Source: Synechococcus sp. PCC 6312 (lineage in GTDB: Bacteria; Cyanobacteriota; Cyanobacteriia; Thermosynechococcales; Thermosynechococcaceae). Taken from it: a stretch of DNA of 64,000 nucleotides. The stretch is taken from the NCBI RefSeq assembly GCF_000316685.1, contig NC_019680.1, forward strand, positions 2,773,407-2,837,406. The letters are read 5' to 3'. Made by a program: the position numbers and the translations under genes. The notes under the pieces are model-generated. The model ran no database searches. It had not been told where the DNA came from and saw only the letters and a program-made list of their open reading frames with translations. This document shows, in pieces, positions 53,464 through 60,508 of the stretch (position 1 is the first letter of the stretch; every line of letters begins with the position of its first letter).

Positions 53464-53780
53464 AAGTTATCTATTATCAATGCTTGAAATCAATAGTCCC
53501 TTATTAGGATGACCTATCACCAGGAACAAAGTGTTAAATTTCGTGCGACTAACGGTGAACCACTGAAAAGGCTTCTGGTGACTCAATGTTTAGCCTCATG
53601 TCAATCAGGTTGCGCCTCTAATCACTTTTTCACAAGGAAATATCCTTTATGATCCCAATCTCCATGTGTTTTAGGGCTGCCCATTATTCACATGGAGGAG
53701 GATGTGGGAGGGAAGGGCGTTCAAAGCAAGCTAAGCCCGTTCATGGCCTTTGGTTGCGATTCAGGTGTTGGAAATCCTAG
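53464..53780 (-). promoter_or_regulatory. Upstream region of the cas10-cmr run
   Basis: No gene. It contains a perfect 9-bp inverted repeat, CTCCATGTG at 53660-53668 and CACATGGAG at 53689-53697 with a 20-base loop, which could be an operator or the terminator of the J-domain gene. A promoter for the cas genes must lie here but no clear -35/-10 pair was picked. Confidence 0.5.
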
Positions 53781-54398
53781 TTACTTTTGACTTTGGGCTA
53801 TCTCCCACGCTTTTTGAATTTTGTCCCAATCTTTTCGGTTACCCCCCACATCGGGATGGTTGGTTTTTGCCAGCTTCCGATAGGCTTCCTTTGCCTCATT
53901 CAGTGTGGCATTTGGACTGACTTTGAGAATTTGCCACCATTCCTCATCCGGTGAAATTGCTATTGGTGGTAGTGCGGCATAGCCTTGGAAGGATTGTTTT
54001 GTAGTACCGACTCCCCATCGTTCCTGGTCGCGCATTGCGCCCAGATGTGCTGCGATAGCAGCAAGGTTATCAGCGGCTCGGTTCCATTGGTCGCAGGGTA
54101 AACAGTAATTTTCGCCATCCAGTTCAAAATAGACTGCCACGCCGGAATCGTCCGGTTCTTTTTCGCTTCGCACAGTTCCTTTTTCGGTAACTGACCAGTT
54201 GGCCGTAACGATTATAGAGTCATGTGGGATGCGCCACTTTTGTCCGCTTTTTGTCCATAATTCGATTTCTCGAATGAGCCGCCGTTTTGCCTCAGCAATC
54301 GTAATTGATTTACCATCTTTGTTGAATCTTGCTTGTTTTTGACTGAGTTTAGGAGTTCGTGGTTGACCGATGGGCCAATTCAGTTTTTCAAATTTCAT
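53781..54398 (-). CDS. J-domain (DnaJ-like) protein
   Basis: 205 residues. The C-terminal 60 are a J domain: WWQILKVSPNATLNEAKEAY, then RKLAKTNHPDVGGN with the HPD motif near residue 186, and WDKIQKAWEIA. The N-terminal part (KSITIAEAKRRLIREIELW onward) is of unknown fold. J proteins recruit Hsp70 (DnaK); single-copy versions on plasmids and phages often serve replication or partition complexes. The short leader signature GTCCTACGG lies 28-37 bp upstream of the ATG, with TATATATA just before it. Confidence 0.8.
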   Translation of the reverse strand: MKFEKLNWPIGQPRTPKLSQKQARFNKDGKSITIAEAKRRLIREIELWTKSGQKWRIPHDSIIVTANWSVTEKGTVRSEKEPDDSGVAVYFELDGENYCLPCDQWNRAADNLAAIAAHLGAMRDQERWGVGTTKQSFQGYAALPPIAISPDEEWWQILKVSPNATLNEAKEAYRKLAKTNHPDVGGNRKDWDKIQKAWEIAQSQK

Positions 54399-54425
54399 TA
54401 TTTTTATGAACTAGATTCGACTCTC

Positions 54426-54435
54426 CCGTAGGACT
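54426..54435 (-). promoter_or_regulatory. Short leader signature
   Basis: Minus strand AGTCCTACGG directly after TATATAT, about 30 bp upstream of the J-domain gene; the TATATAT could be a -10 element. Confidence 0.45.
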
Positions 54436-54562
54436 ATATATATTTTGGTTTCAAAAGTCAAAAAAGGTGTACGGCGGGGCGTGTCAACTGGGCGGTTAGC
54501 GAGGGGGAGGGTGGGGTGCCGGGGTTGCGAAGCAAGGGCGGCATTTGGGCGGTCTTGTTGCA

Positions 54563-54594
54563 ACAAAAAAAGCCCAACCCTTTCGGGCCGGGCT
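54563..54594 (-). terminator. Intrinsic terminator
   Basis: Minus strand AGCCCGGCCCGAAAGGGTTG stem-loop followed by seven T, just after the stop of the 55-residue gene. Confidence 0.85.
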
Positions 54595-54601
54595 AGAGAT
54601 T

Positions 54602-54769
54602 TTAGTAATAACCTCGACAGTGGTAGTAATCCTGTTGCTCTAAGTAGTTTTTATACTCCTTATCGCCTTGCAGGTCTTCTTCCCATTGCCGCTGATCAAT
54701 TGCATCCCAGTATGCTTCGGCAGCATCCCATTCAGCCTCATCAATTTGGAATGTTTTTAATTCTGGCAT
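54602..54769 (-). CDS. 55-residue acidic micro-gene, cassette A
   Basis: From the ATG at 54769 the product reads MPELKTFQIDEAEWDAAEAY and ends YYHCRGYY; it is very acidic and Trp/Tyr-rich. A start 14 codons upstream has no better signal. It is followed at once by an intrinsic terminator and preceded by a copy of the shared structured leader (core 54,838-54,900), so it is one of six similarly built units. No family recognised. Confidence 0.65.
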   Translation of the reverse strand: MPELKTFQIDEAEWDAAEAYWDAIDQRQWEEDLQGDKEYKNYLEQQDYYHCRGYY

Positions 54770-55232
54770 AACAATAAAACCAAACACATCGCTGGCTTGG
54801 ATAGCAGCCACGGAACCGCCCTAGATTTTCTTATCGCTCCCCGACCTTGGGAGGGGCTGACTGAGCAAAGCGAAGGAAGGAAAGCGATTAGAAAATGTTG
54901 GTCGGCACTGCCCTAGCAGTGAGGGAGGGGAGCCTCGACCCGACCTTGAAGTGAGATGCTACCTTGCAAAAGCCTGTGTCGGGGGGGCAGGGGGAAGTCA
55001 CCCCCTTAGCACAACTGGAGCAGCCCCTTGGGGGGCGAATAGCGAGGGGGGACATATAAACTAAGCCCGATTAGGGCGTTCAGTTTACTGTCAGGCGAAG
55101 GCATGGCCAAGCCTGGGGGTCGCAGGGGGTTCACCCCCCGATTTTCCATCGGTTAAAGTTGTCCACAAAGGAACGCCCCCTGAATATTTTTTAGATGTGT
55201 ATGCTAAAAGTAGCCAGTTACAGAAAAATCAA
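54770..55232. other. Repeat-rich non-coding stretch
   Basis: Besides leader copy A it holds a copy (55,115-55,149) of the GGGGGTCGCAGGGGG/CCCCCC repeat. No gene seen. Confidence 0.6.
54825..54995 (-). ncRNA. Structured leader element, copy A (partial)
   Basis: Plus-strand core: CTTATCGCTCCCCGACC, GGGAGGGG, then AAGCGATTAG. ATCGCT pairs with AGCGAT, and CCCC with GGGG. The long closing stem seen in other copies was not found, so this copy is the most diverged. Confidence 0.5.
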
Positions 55233-55478
55233 ATGAACGACATAGATATTTACCGTGAACTTCCTCCTAAAATAAAATATGAATTTTTCTGTTTACATGA
55301 ATCAGGTGCTTACATAGACAAGGTTGTATTTCGCGCCTTTAACGATCACGATGCATTTCAACAGGCATCAAAAAAGTGGTTTGAAAATGAGGAAGTTGCC
55401 AGGCACAAGGAGAACGATGGGGTTATTACGCTATTTTCTACAAACGGTGATGTTATTGGTAAGCTAAAGCGTGCATAA
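55233..55478 (+). CDS. Hypothetical protein, 81 residues
   Basis: One of very few plus-strand genes. From the ATG at 55233: MNDIDIYRELPPKIKYEFFC, then AFNDHDAFQQASKKWFENEE. A start 12 codons upstream is possible. No family recognised; composition is AT-rich compared with the surrounding repeats, which supports coding. Confidence 0.55.
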   Translation: MNDIDIYRELPPKIKYEFFCLHESGAYIDKVVFRAFNDHDAFQQASKKWFENEEVARHKENDGVITLFSTNGDVIGKLKRA

Positions 55479-55627
55479 TCATAATTATTATTTCTTTATT
55501 CGTTAATACTCCGAACCCACGAAAGAAGCTATTGATCTGTGAGAAATGATCATCCCGCAGGTGCAGCATTTGTACCGACTTGAAGACCGGATAGTGTTTG
55601 TTCATGGACTGGCCTGGGAACGAGCAA

Positions 55628-55649
55628 GAAAAAAGGGGGCAAAGCCCCC
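55628..55649 (-). terminator. Intrinsic terminator
   Basis: Minus strand GGGGGCTTTGCCCCC followed by TTTTTT, just after the stop of micro-gene B. Confidence 0.85.
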
Positions 55650-55655
55650 AGAAGT

Positions 55656-55826
55656 TCATTTTTCTACGGCAACGTAGATGTTACCTTTTTTGCTTTTGGC
55701 CACGCGGGCTTTGGGGTAGAACCGAGCAAAGTTACGAGCCAAGATGAAGTTTTTGAAGAAAGCAACATAGGCGTTATTTTGTTCGGACACTTTTACTGCG
55801 CCGCACGCAATCGCTAATTCGAGCAT
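55656..55826 (-). CDS. 56-residue micro-gene, cassette B
   Basis: ATG at 55826. The product runs MLELAIACGAVKVSEQNNAY, then AFFKNFILARNFARFYPKA and KSKKGNIYVAV. It is basic and over 60% identical by eye to the product of cassette E at 60107-60277. Both are preceded by the structured leader and followed by a G-run/C-run terminator and a shared GGCCTGGGAA...GAGCAAGAAAAAA tail. Conserved protein, leader and terminator show that the whole unit was duplicated. Function unknown; a small basic protein could bind nucleic acid. Confidence 0.75.
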   Translation of the reverse strand: MLELAIACGAVKVSEQNNAYVAFFKNFILARNFARFYPKARVAKSKKGNIYVAVEK

Positions 55827-56375
55827 GGTTGTTGTACCAGAAACTATGGCTTCCCGTTTACTCCTGCCTTTAATGCAAGCGAGGCTTCAGGAACATGGAA
55901 TACCGGAGTTTAGCGAGACTTACTGAGTCCCGACCGATGGGAGGGAAGTGAAACGGCTCGGTTAGTGGAGGTTAATGGAGGCTATGCCGTGAAAGCCTGG
56001 AACGACTCTTGCATTCCGCACTAGCGGTGTATTGCAGGGGTAGGGTAATAGCCAGTTTCGGGTCAACCCATCTCGCTGCGAGCCAAGGTAAACGTAAAAC
56101 CGAACTGTAACCCGATTGCGATTTGAAACGATTTGGCTCTCTTTCTCGTTTCCCGCCCGTGGCCATGGCATAAGGATCATCACTGCCGGTGACATACTCT
56201 GGTGGCGAGCCCTTCATAGCGAGTGATATTTGGCCGGAATGGAGGCCGGAATAGAACGTTCCGACCGGGAGGGAGAGGTGAGCGTAGCGAAAGTGGAGTG
56301 GAGAACGGAATGGAGAGGGGTGGGTGCCGGGGCGTGGGCGGCATTTGTTCTAGGGGTAGTGGTCGGGGCCTGGGG
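55827..56375. other. Non-coding stretch with leader B and dispersed repeats
   Basis: Contains leader copy B, then a repeat (56,248-56,345) shared with about 60,770-60,920 and 63,870-64,000, ending in the TGCCG...CGGCA hairpin. No gene seen. Confidence 0.65.
55861..56040 (-). ncRNA. Structured leader element, copy B
   Basis: Closing stem AATGCAAG (55872-55879) with CTTGCATT (56008-56015), and outer CTCCTGC with GCAGGGG. Core: CTTACTGAGTCCCGACC, GGGAGGGA, CTCGGTTAG; ACTGAG pairs with CTCGGT and TCCC with GGGA. Confidence 0.7.
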
Positions 56376-56552
56376 TTATTTTTTTTTAGCTACGTATTCC
56401 AGTACATCAAGCACATAACCAGCAGCGATGCACCCATCGTTTTTTGCCATTCTTTCTAGGTCATCGATCATCTGAGCGATGCCTGTCTTTTTTTCTTCCG
56501 GTGTTAGGCTTTTCGGTACATCTAAAGACTTGAGAAATTCGATAAGTTCCAT
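56376..56552 (-). CDS. 58-residue hypothetical protein
   Basis: ATG at 56552 and TAA at 56376-56378. The product reads MELIEFLKSLDVPKSLTPEE, then MIDDLERMAKNDGCIAAGYV, ending in VAKKK; helical and acidic. The short leader signature GTCCTACGG lies about 30 bp upstream. No family recognised. Confidence 0.65.
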   Translation of the reverse strand: MELIEFLKSLDVPKSLTPEEKKTGIAQMIDDLERMAKNDGCIAAGYVLDVLEYVAKKK

Positions 56553-56578
56553 TTGATTTTCTTATTTTGTTCACATTG

Positions 56579-56588
56579 CCGTAGGACT
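56579..56588 (-). promoter_or_regulatory. Short leader signature
   Basis: Minus strand AGTCCTACGG after TATGAAT, upstream of the 58-residue gene. Confidence 0.45.
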
Positions 56589-56595
56589 ATTCATA

Positions 56596-56784
56596 AGTTG
56601 ACAGAATTAGATTTATTTACTGATTACTTGACATACTTGGTTTGTCAACTAATGAATTGATGGGTGGGGGTGCCGGGGTAGGAGGGAGCTTGCGACCGAC
56701 TAGGGCGGCTAAAGTTGACAATTTCTACGAAAAATACCGAATAGTTGACACCAGAACAAAATGACCATACTCAATTTGTCAACT
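56596..56784. repeat. Cluster of five AGTTGACA sites
   Basis: Direct copies at 56596, 56713 and 56743 and inverted copies at 56643-56650 and 56777-56784. Two more sites share TTGACA. They may be repressor operators, iterons or overlapping -35 boxes. Confidence 0.55.
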
Positions 56785-56905
56785 ATTAATTTTTTCTTAA
56801 GCCCTTGACGGTATTGGCCTGGATACACTGGTCGGTTGGGAGTAGGGAGGCATAGACGACCGCACGACCCCATTTCCCAATTTCCGGTTTGATTTTAACG
56901 ACCAT

Positions 56906-56935
56906 AAAAAAAGACCCAGCCTTGCGGCCGGGCCT
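56906..56935 (-). terminator. Intrinsic terminator
   Basis: Minus strand GGCCCGGCCGCAAGGCTGGG followed by TCTTTTTTT, just after cassette C. Confidence 0.8.
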
Positions 56936-56942
56936 GGAGAGA

Positions 56943-57317
56943 TTAGCGGTTGTACCGTTCAGCGGAGCGTTGGCGGTTTAAGTCCAAGAGTTGGTCAAGT
57001 CCCATCCCGAAATGCTTTTGAGAAAATTCAACCATCTCCTCGACAGTTGCCTTAATGAAGGCTTTATCGAAAGAATCGGAAAATTCCTTCCAAGCATTAG
57101 CGTAAAGTTCCTTGATGTCATCCGGGTCAAAACCGTCCTCTGTCCGTTCGATACTCCCATCTGCTAAAGCGTCAGCGATGATTTGGCTTTTACCGTTATC
57201 CCAGACCAAGAAGCGGAGCGTGTAGAAGACACCTTGCCATTTACGGTAGGCAGCTTTTTCTTCCCGTTCTTTTTGAGAGGTTGGGCGGATTGTTAAAGCA
57301 GAGAGATTAATAGACAT
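56943..57317 (-). CDS. 124-residue protein, cassette C
   Basis: ATG at 57317 with GAGG upstream. The product reads MSINLSALTIRPTSQKER, then AYRKWQGVFYTLRFLVWDNG, FDPDDIKELYANAWKEF and VEEMVEFSQKHFGMGLDQLL. I do not recognise it; it is soluble and helical. It has the same leader/gene/terminator layout as the other cassettes and is the largest of them. A longer frame (to 57446) would cover the leader and is rejected. Confidence 0.75.
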   Translation of the reverse strand: MSINLSALTIRPTSQKEREEKAAYRKWQGVFYTLRFLVWDNGKSQIIADALADGSIERTEDGFDPDDIKELYANAWKEFSDSFDKAFIKATVEEMVEFSQKHFGMGLDQLLDLNRQRSAERYNR

Positions 57318-57360
57318 AAGGTAGTTACCTCGAAGTACAACGGGGTCGTACAGGGGGGGT

Positions 57361-57505
57361 GTCAGTGTCAAGGGAGAAAAGCGCAAAAACCGTATAAATC
57401 TAGCAAGCCTTAGTGAGTCCCGACCGTAGGGAGGGAAATGAGCCACGAATGTCTCGCTTAGGCGGCTTTTTAAGGCGGTTTTTGTAGCGTACCCTTGACA
57501 CTGAC
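57361..57505 (-). ncRNA. Structured leader element, copy C
   Basis: Closed by a perfect 14-bp stem (57361-57374 with 57492-57505; GTCAGTGTCAAGGG and its complement). Core: CTTAGTGAGTCCCGACC, GGGAGGGA, CTCGCTTAG; AGTGAG pairs with CTCGCT allowing one G-U. Confidence 0.75.
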
Positions 57506-57775
57506 GGGGTAAGAAACACGCCTTTAGTCACTATCGCCCACCCCTGTAAAATACCCGTCCCACTAGAGTTACCCCACCATTTACAAGGACGGGAGGGGGT
57601 GTGGGGGAGGGAACGTCCCCCATCGGGTGGGGTGCCGGGGTTTTGCGTAGCAAAAGGGCGGCATTCACATGGCCTGGAGATAGGGAAGGTGTTCTAGGGG
57701 GCGATGGTGTTCCCCTAGAACAAACTTGAAGAAAGGGCCTTGCGGCCCCCTGAATTTTGCATAGCTTTGCACGGT
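57506..57775. other. Non-coding stretch with two palindromes
   Basis: Contains a TGCCGGGG...GGGCGGCA hairpin near 57,630 with an inner TTTTGC/GCAAAA stem, and a GTTCTAGGGG/CCCCTAGAAC inverted repeat around 57,692-57,722. No gene. Confidence 0.6.
57728..57750 (-). terminator. Possible terminator
   Basis: Minus strand GGGCCGCAAGGCCC stem followed by a weak T-rich tail (TTTCTTC), after the 38-residue gene. Confidence 0.5.
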
Positions 57776-57892
57776 CTATTTTAAGGTTGCTATAAACTGT
57801 TGGACTTTGCGGAGGTTTTCGGTAGAGAGCCTTGCGAGTATTCGGCTGATTTCTCGCATCAGAGTAGCTCGTTCAATCAGAGTTGTTTTCAA
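57776..57892 (-). CDS. 38-residue micro-gene
   Basis: TTG start at 57892 overlapping the stop of the preceding gene (TTGA), TAG at 57776-57778. The product reads LKTTLIERATLMREISRILA, then LRKVQQFIATLK, an amphipathic helix. Overlap and downstream terminator support coding; the TTG start weakens it. Confidence 0.45.
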   Translation of the reverse strand: MKTTLIERATLMREISRILARLSTENLRKVQQFIATLK

Positions 57893-58095
57893 GCTGCAAC
57901 CTGGGCCTGGCTGCCCTGTAGCTTTTCTTGCAAGTAAGAAATCAGTTCTTTGTTAGCTCGGAATTTGACTACATTTTCAACTGTTTTAACTTGCTTGGCA
58001 CCAAGGTCAGTCAATCGGCTGGCTGCTTTTTCAAGCTTTCGCTCTGGACATTGAAGGTTACACCACCCTCCGCCATTGATTTGTAATTCAAACAT
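57889..58095 (-). CDS. Hypothetical protein, 68 residues
   Basis: ATG at 58095 with AAGGAG eight bases upstream. The product reads MFELQINGGGWCNLQCPERK, then TDLGAKQVKTVENVVKFRAN, with two cysteines early. The leader signature CCTTCGG lies about 26 bp upstream of the start. Translationally coupled to the 38-residue gene. No family recognised. Confidence 0.7.
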   Translation of the reverse strand: MFELQINGGGWCNLQCPERKLEKAASRLTDLGAKQVKTVENVVKFRANKELISYLQEKLQGSQAQVAA

Positions 58096-58120
58096 TTTGT
58101 TCTCCTTAACGACAGCCCTG

Positions 58121-58130
58121 CCGAAGGTTT
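58121..58130 (-). promoter_or_regulatory. Short leader signature (variant)
   Basis: Minus strand AAACCTTCGG, about 30 bp before the start at 58095. Confidence 0.35.
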
Positions 58131-58322
58131 TTTTGATGTTTTTTCTGAACTATCACTTTTTTTATTATTCAAGGGAGCTTACGGGCGGCGAGAGAGGTTT
58201 GATACTGGTGCGAGATGTGGGTTCCGCCCGTAAGCGTGGGGTGCCGGGGCTGCGGCTAGAGATGGATGGAATGAGGAGAGATGGTTATTCCGCAGGGGCG
58301 GCATTCGTGAGCGAACAAAGTG

Positions 58323-58437
58323 AGCGTGACCTGGGGGGGCAAGGGGGGGCGGTTTTAGCACCCCCCCACGGCCGGTGACGGTGCGAGAACTCTGACTCCC
58401 ACCTTTCCGGCTGTTGTCCGTCACCGGCCGAGCGAGA
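58323..58437. repeat. Dispersed ~115-bp repeat with GGCCGGTGACGG palindrome, copy 2
   Basis: Nearly identical to 35,698-35,813; loop bases differ while both stem arms are kept. Confidence 0.8.
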
Positions 58438-58479
58438 GTTGAGGCGTAGTCGCTTCCCTGGCCTGGAAACGGTGTAAGC

Positions 58480-58508
58480 AAAAAAAAACTCCCGCCTTTC
58501 GGCAGGAG
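58480..58508 (-). terminator. Intrinsic terminator
   Basis: Minus strand CTCCTGCCGAAAGGCGGGAG followed by nine T, right after micro-gene D. Confidence 0.9.
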
Positions 58509-58515
58509 CTTATTG

Positions 58516-58602
58516 TCAATCGGCTTGCTCAAGAACTTCTTGCAGTTGAGCCCATGTGAGTTCGCCTTCATCAAATGCAGTGAGAGCTTCGTCTAAAGTC
58601 AT
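58516..58602 (-). CDS. 28-residue micro-gene, cassette D
   Basis: ATG at 58602, TGA at 58516-58518. The product is MTLDEALTAFDEGELTWAQL plus eight residues (QEVLEQAD), very acidic. It would not be called a gene by length, but it has the same structured leader upstream and strong terminator downstream as the other five units, and its reading frame fills the space between them. Confidence 0.65.
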   Translation of the reverse strand: MTLDEALTAFDEGELTWAQLQEVLEQAD

Positions 58603-58981
58603 GGCCTCGTACCAAACGCTACGCCGTGGTGGGAAGCGATCCTAGACTGCACGAACTGTCAAGGGACTGTGGAATAGATTTGCCTACAAGACTTACCGCT
58701 CCCCGACTTTAGGCGGGGCTGACGCTGCTTGCAGTGAAAGGAAAGCGGTTAGTCGCTGTCAGCAAATCCTATGCCGCAAAAGCTCTTGACAGTGGCAGTC
58801 GGATCGCTAGACTACGGAACCAGCGGTCGGCTTCGATCAATCACAGGTACGGGAGGGTGTGGGAGGGAACGGCCCACAGAACAAACTAAGCCCGTTTAGG
58901 GCGTTCAGTTTCTCTGGGTGAAGGAGTGTAGCGAGTGAGTGGGGGGTCGCAGGGGGTACTCCCCCCGATTTTCCATGTTTG
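58603..58981. other. Non-coding stretch with leader D and a GC-rich repeat
   Basis: Besides leader D it has a GGGGGGTCGCAGGGGG/CCCCCC repeat copy at 58,941-58,976. No gene seen. Confidence 0.6.
58635..58808 (-). ncRNA. Structured leader element, copy D
   Basis: Closing helix in three parts: AGCGATCC/GGATCGCT, GACTGC/GCAGTC and ACTGTCAAG/CTTGACAGT, 23 pairs in all. Core: CTTACCGCTCCCCGAC, GCGGGGC, AGCGGTTAG; ACCGCT pairs with AGCGGT. Confidence 0.75.
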
Positions 58982-59332
58982 TTATCCCAACGAGTCCTTG
59001 GCCTGGGTAAAGTAGGTGGTCATCCCTTTGATTGCTTCTTTCTTGTTTTTATAAACTTCAATGGAGCGATTTAGTTCTTCAGGTTTTGGGATGATTTTGC
59101 TTTGCACTGCTAACCGATACATCAGGTTTGAGAGCATCCCTCCTGGTCTAGTGTTTTCCAGGTATATGGCTGAACCGATGCAGGGTGCTTCTTTCTTTCC
59201 AACTGTTTCGTGGCAAGTAAACTCGCTGTCTCTTTCTATTGACTCCAGTATTTCTCTGGCTCTTTTCGGATGGAGTCCATAGCCTTCTTTATCTTTTCTG
59301 AATGGGCAGTCTTTGCATGGCTTATTTTTCAT
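58982..59332 (-). CDS. DUF6283-like protein
   Basis: 116 residues from the ATG at 59332; the upstream open frame is repeat DNA and is not coding. Motif: CKDCPFRKDKEGYGLHPKRA, then FTCHETVGKKEAPCIGSA. The CxxCPFR plus later CH and C positions fit DUF6283, a small probable zinc-binding family seen on phages and plasmids. A leader signature (CCTTCGGG) lies 23-32 bp upstream after TATAAAAG. Confidence 0.75.
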   Translation of the reverse strand: MKNKPCKDCPFRKDKEGYGLHPKRAREILESIERDSEFTCHETVGKKEAPCIGSAIYLENTRPGGMLSNLMYRLAVQSKIIPKPEELNRSIEVYKNKKEAIKGMTTYFTQAKDSLG

Positions 59333-59354
59333 AATTTTTCTTAGATTTATTTTG

Positions 59355-59364
59355 CCCGAAGGTT
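59355..59364 (-). promoter_or_regulatory. Short leader signature (variant)
   Basis: Minus strand AACCTTCGGG, preceded by TATAAAAG. Confidence 0.35.
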
Positions 59365-59385
59365 GGCTTTTATATTTTGACTTTT

Positions 59386-59755
59386 GGAGCGAGGGATGAG
59401 CGTAGCGAGGCTTGAGCGGGTTGTCGAAGCGCGAGCGTAGCGAAGCCTGAGTCCTGCGGGAATGAGGGATGAGCGGTAGCGAGGCACGAATGGGAGCATT
59501 GGTGGCCGGAATGGGAGCCGAAGGTGGGAATGGAGAGGGGCGGGTGCCGGGGCGTGGGCGGCATTGATTGGGAGCGAGGGATGAGCGACAGCGAGGCTTG
59601 AGCGGGTTATCGAAGCGCGAGCGTAGCGAAGCCTGAGTCCTGCGGGAATGAGGGATGAGCGGTAGCGAGGCACGAATGGGAGCATCGGTGGCCGGAATGG
59701 GAGCCGAAGGCGGGAATGGAGAGGGGTGGGTGCCGGGGCGTGGGCGGCATTTCAT
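59386..59755. repeat. Tandem duplication of 185 bp
   Basis: Copies start at 59,386 and 59,571 and differ at a few positions. Each holds GAGGGATGAGCG(G)TAGCGAGG phrases and ends with a TGCCG...CGGCA hairpin. Open frames across it are composition artefacts. Confidence 0.85.
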
Positions 59756-60106
59756 GTACGAATTTTTGCTTTTCTTCGACATATCTAACGTATGCTGATT
59801 TTTCTTTCTTTTTTCGACATGACTATTCCTGGCCTGGGCATCCGGGTGAGCGAGCGTAGCGAAGTAAGTGGGGGGTCGCAGGGGGTACTCCCCCCGATTT
59901 TCCATGTTTGCCGATTAACGAGTCCCTGGCCTGGGGAAAGTAGGAAGGGGTTTGGGGGAGGAACGCCACCAATATTGGGTATTGGGGATGCGGGCGGGTG
60001 CCGGGGAGAGGGCGGCATTGTGTTCTAGGGGTGGTGGTCGGGGCCTGGGGGGTATTTCATGGCCTGGGAATGAGCAAGAAAAAAGGGGCCGAAGCCCCTC
60101 TTAGGT
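59756..60106. other. Repeat-rich non-coding stretch
   Basis: Contains a GGGGGGTCGCAGGGGG/CCCCCC copy (59,870-59,905), a TGCCG/CGGCA hairpin near 59,996 and a GTTCTAGGGG phrase at about 60,022. No gene with support. Confidence 0.6.
60078..60099 (-). terminator. Intrinsic terminator
   Basis: Minus strand AGGGGCTTCGGCCCCT followed by TTTTT, just after micro-gene E. Confidence 0.85.
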
Positions 60107-60277
60107 TCACTTAGGAACTGCAACGTAGATGTTGCCTTTTTTGGATTTGGCGACTTTTGCCTTCGGATAAAACTTGGCGAAGTTGTGAGCCAGAGAGAAC
60201 TCTTGGAAGAAAGCGACATAGGCATTTTCTTGTTCAGAGAACTTGACTGCACCGGAGGCTAAAGCTAAATCTTGCAT
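60107..60277 (-). CDS. 56-residue micro-gene, cassette E (paralogue of B)
   Basis: ATG at 60277. The product reads MQDLALASGAVKFSEQENAY, then AFFQEFSLAHNFAKFYPKA and KSKKGNIYVAV. Same length and clear similarity to cassette B; substitutions are conservative, which indicates selection on the protein. Upstream lies leader copy E, downstream a terminator of the same design as B. Confidence 0.75.
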   Translation of the reverse strand: MQDLALASGAVKFSEQENAYVAFFQEFSLAHNFAKFYPKAKVAKSKKGNIYVAVPK

Positions 60278-60310
60278 GGTGTTGTACCAGAAACTATGGC
60301 TTCCCGTTCA

Positions 60311-60508
60311 CCCCTGCGTTTCAATGCAAGCGAGGCTTCAGGAATTTTCCGGTTGACGTAGGTTACGAACCCTTACTGCTCCCCGACAGCAGGAGGGGGC
60401 GAAGGAGCAAGGCGACTGAGTGGAAGCAGTTAGTGGCAGTTAGCGAGGCTTATAGGAAAAACCTGGAACGACTCTTGCATTCCGCACTAGCGGGGTTGTT
60501 TGCAGGGG
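60311..60508 (-). ncRNA. Structured leader element, copy E
   Basis: Closing stems CCCCTGC (60311-60317)/GCAGGGG (60502-60508) and AATGCAAG (60323-60330)/CTTGCATT (60474-60481). Core: CTTACTGCTCCCCGAC, GGAGGGGG, AGCAGTTAG; ACTGCT pairs with AGCAGT. Confidence 0.75.

Noticed and set aside
55453..55659. 68-codon minus-strand frame
   Set aside because: Overlaps the terminator of cassette B and the end of the plus-strand gene; no similarity or ribosome-binding site.
58179..58574. Minus-strand 131-codon frame
   Set aside because: Covers the palindromic repeat and the terminator of cassette D; the real gene in this place is the 28-residue ORF in another frame.
59347..59905. Long minus-strand frame extending the DUF6283-like gene upstream
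   Set aside because: The extra residues are Pro/Arg/Ser-rich translations of the 185-bp tandem repeat; the ATG at 59332 begins the conserved domain.
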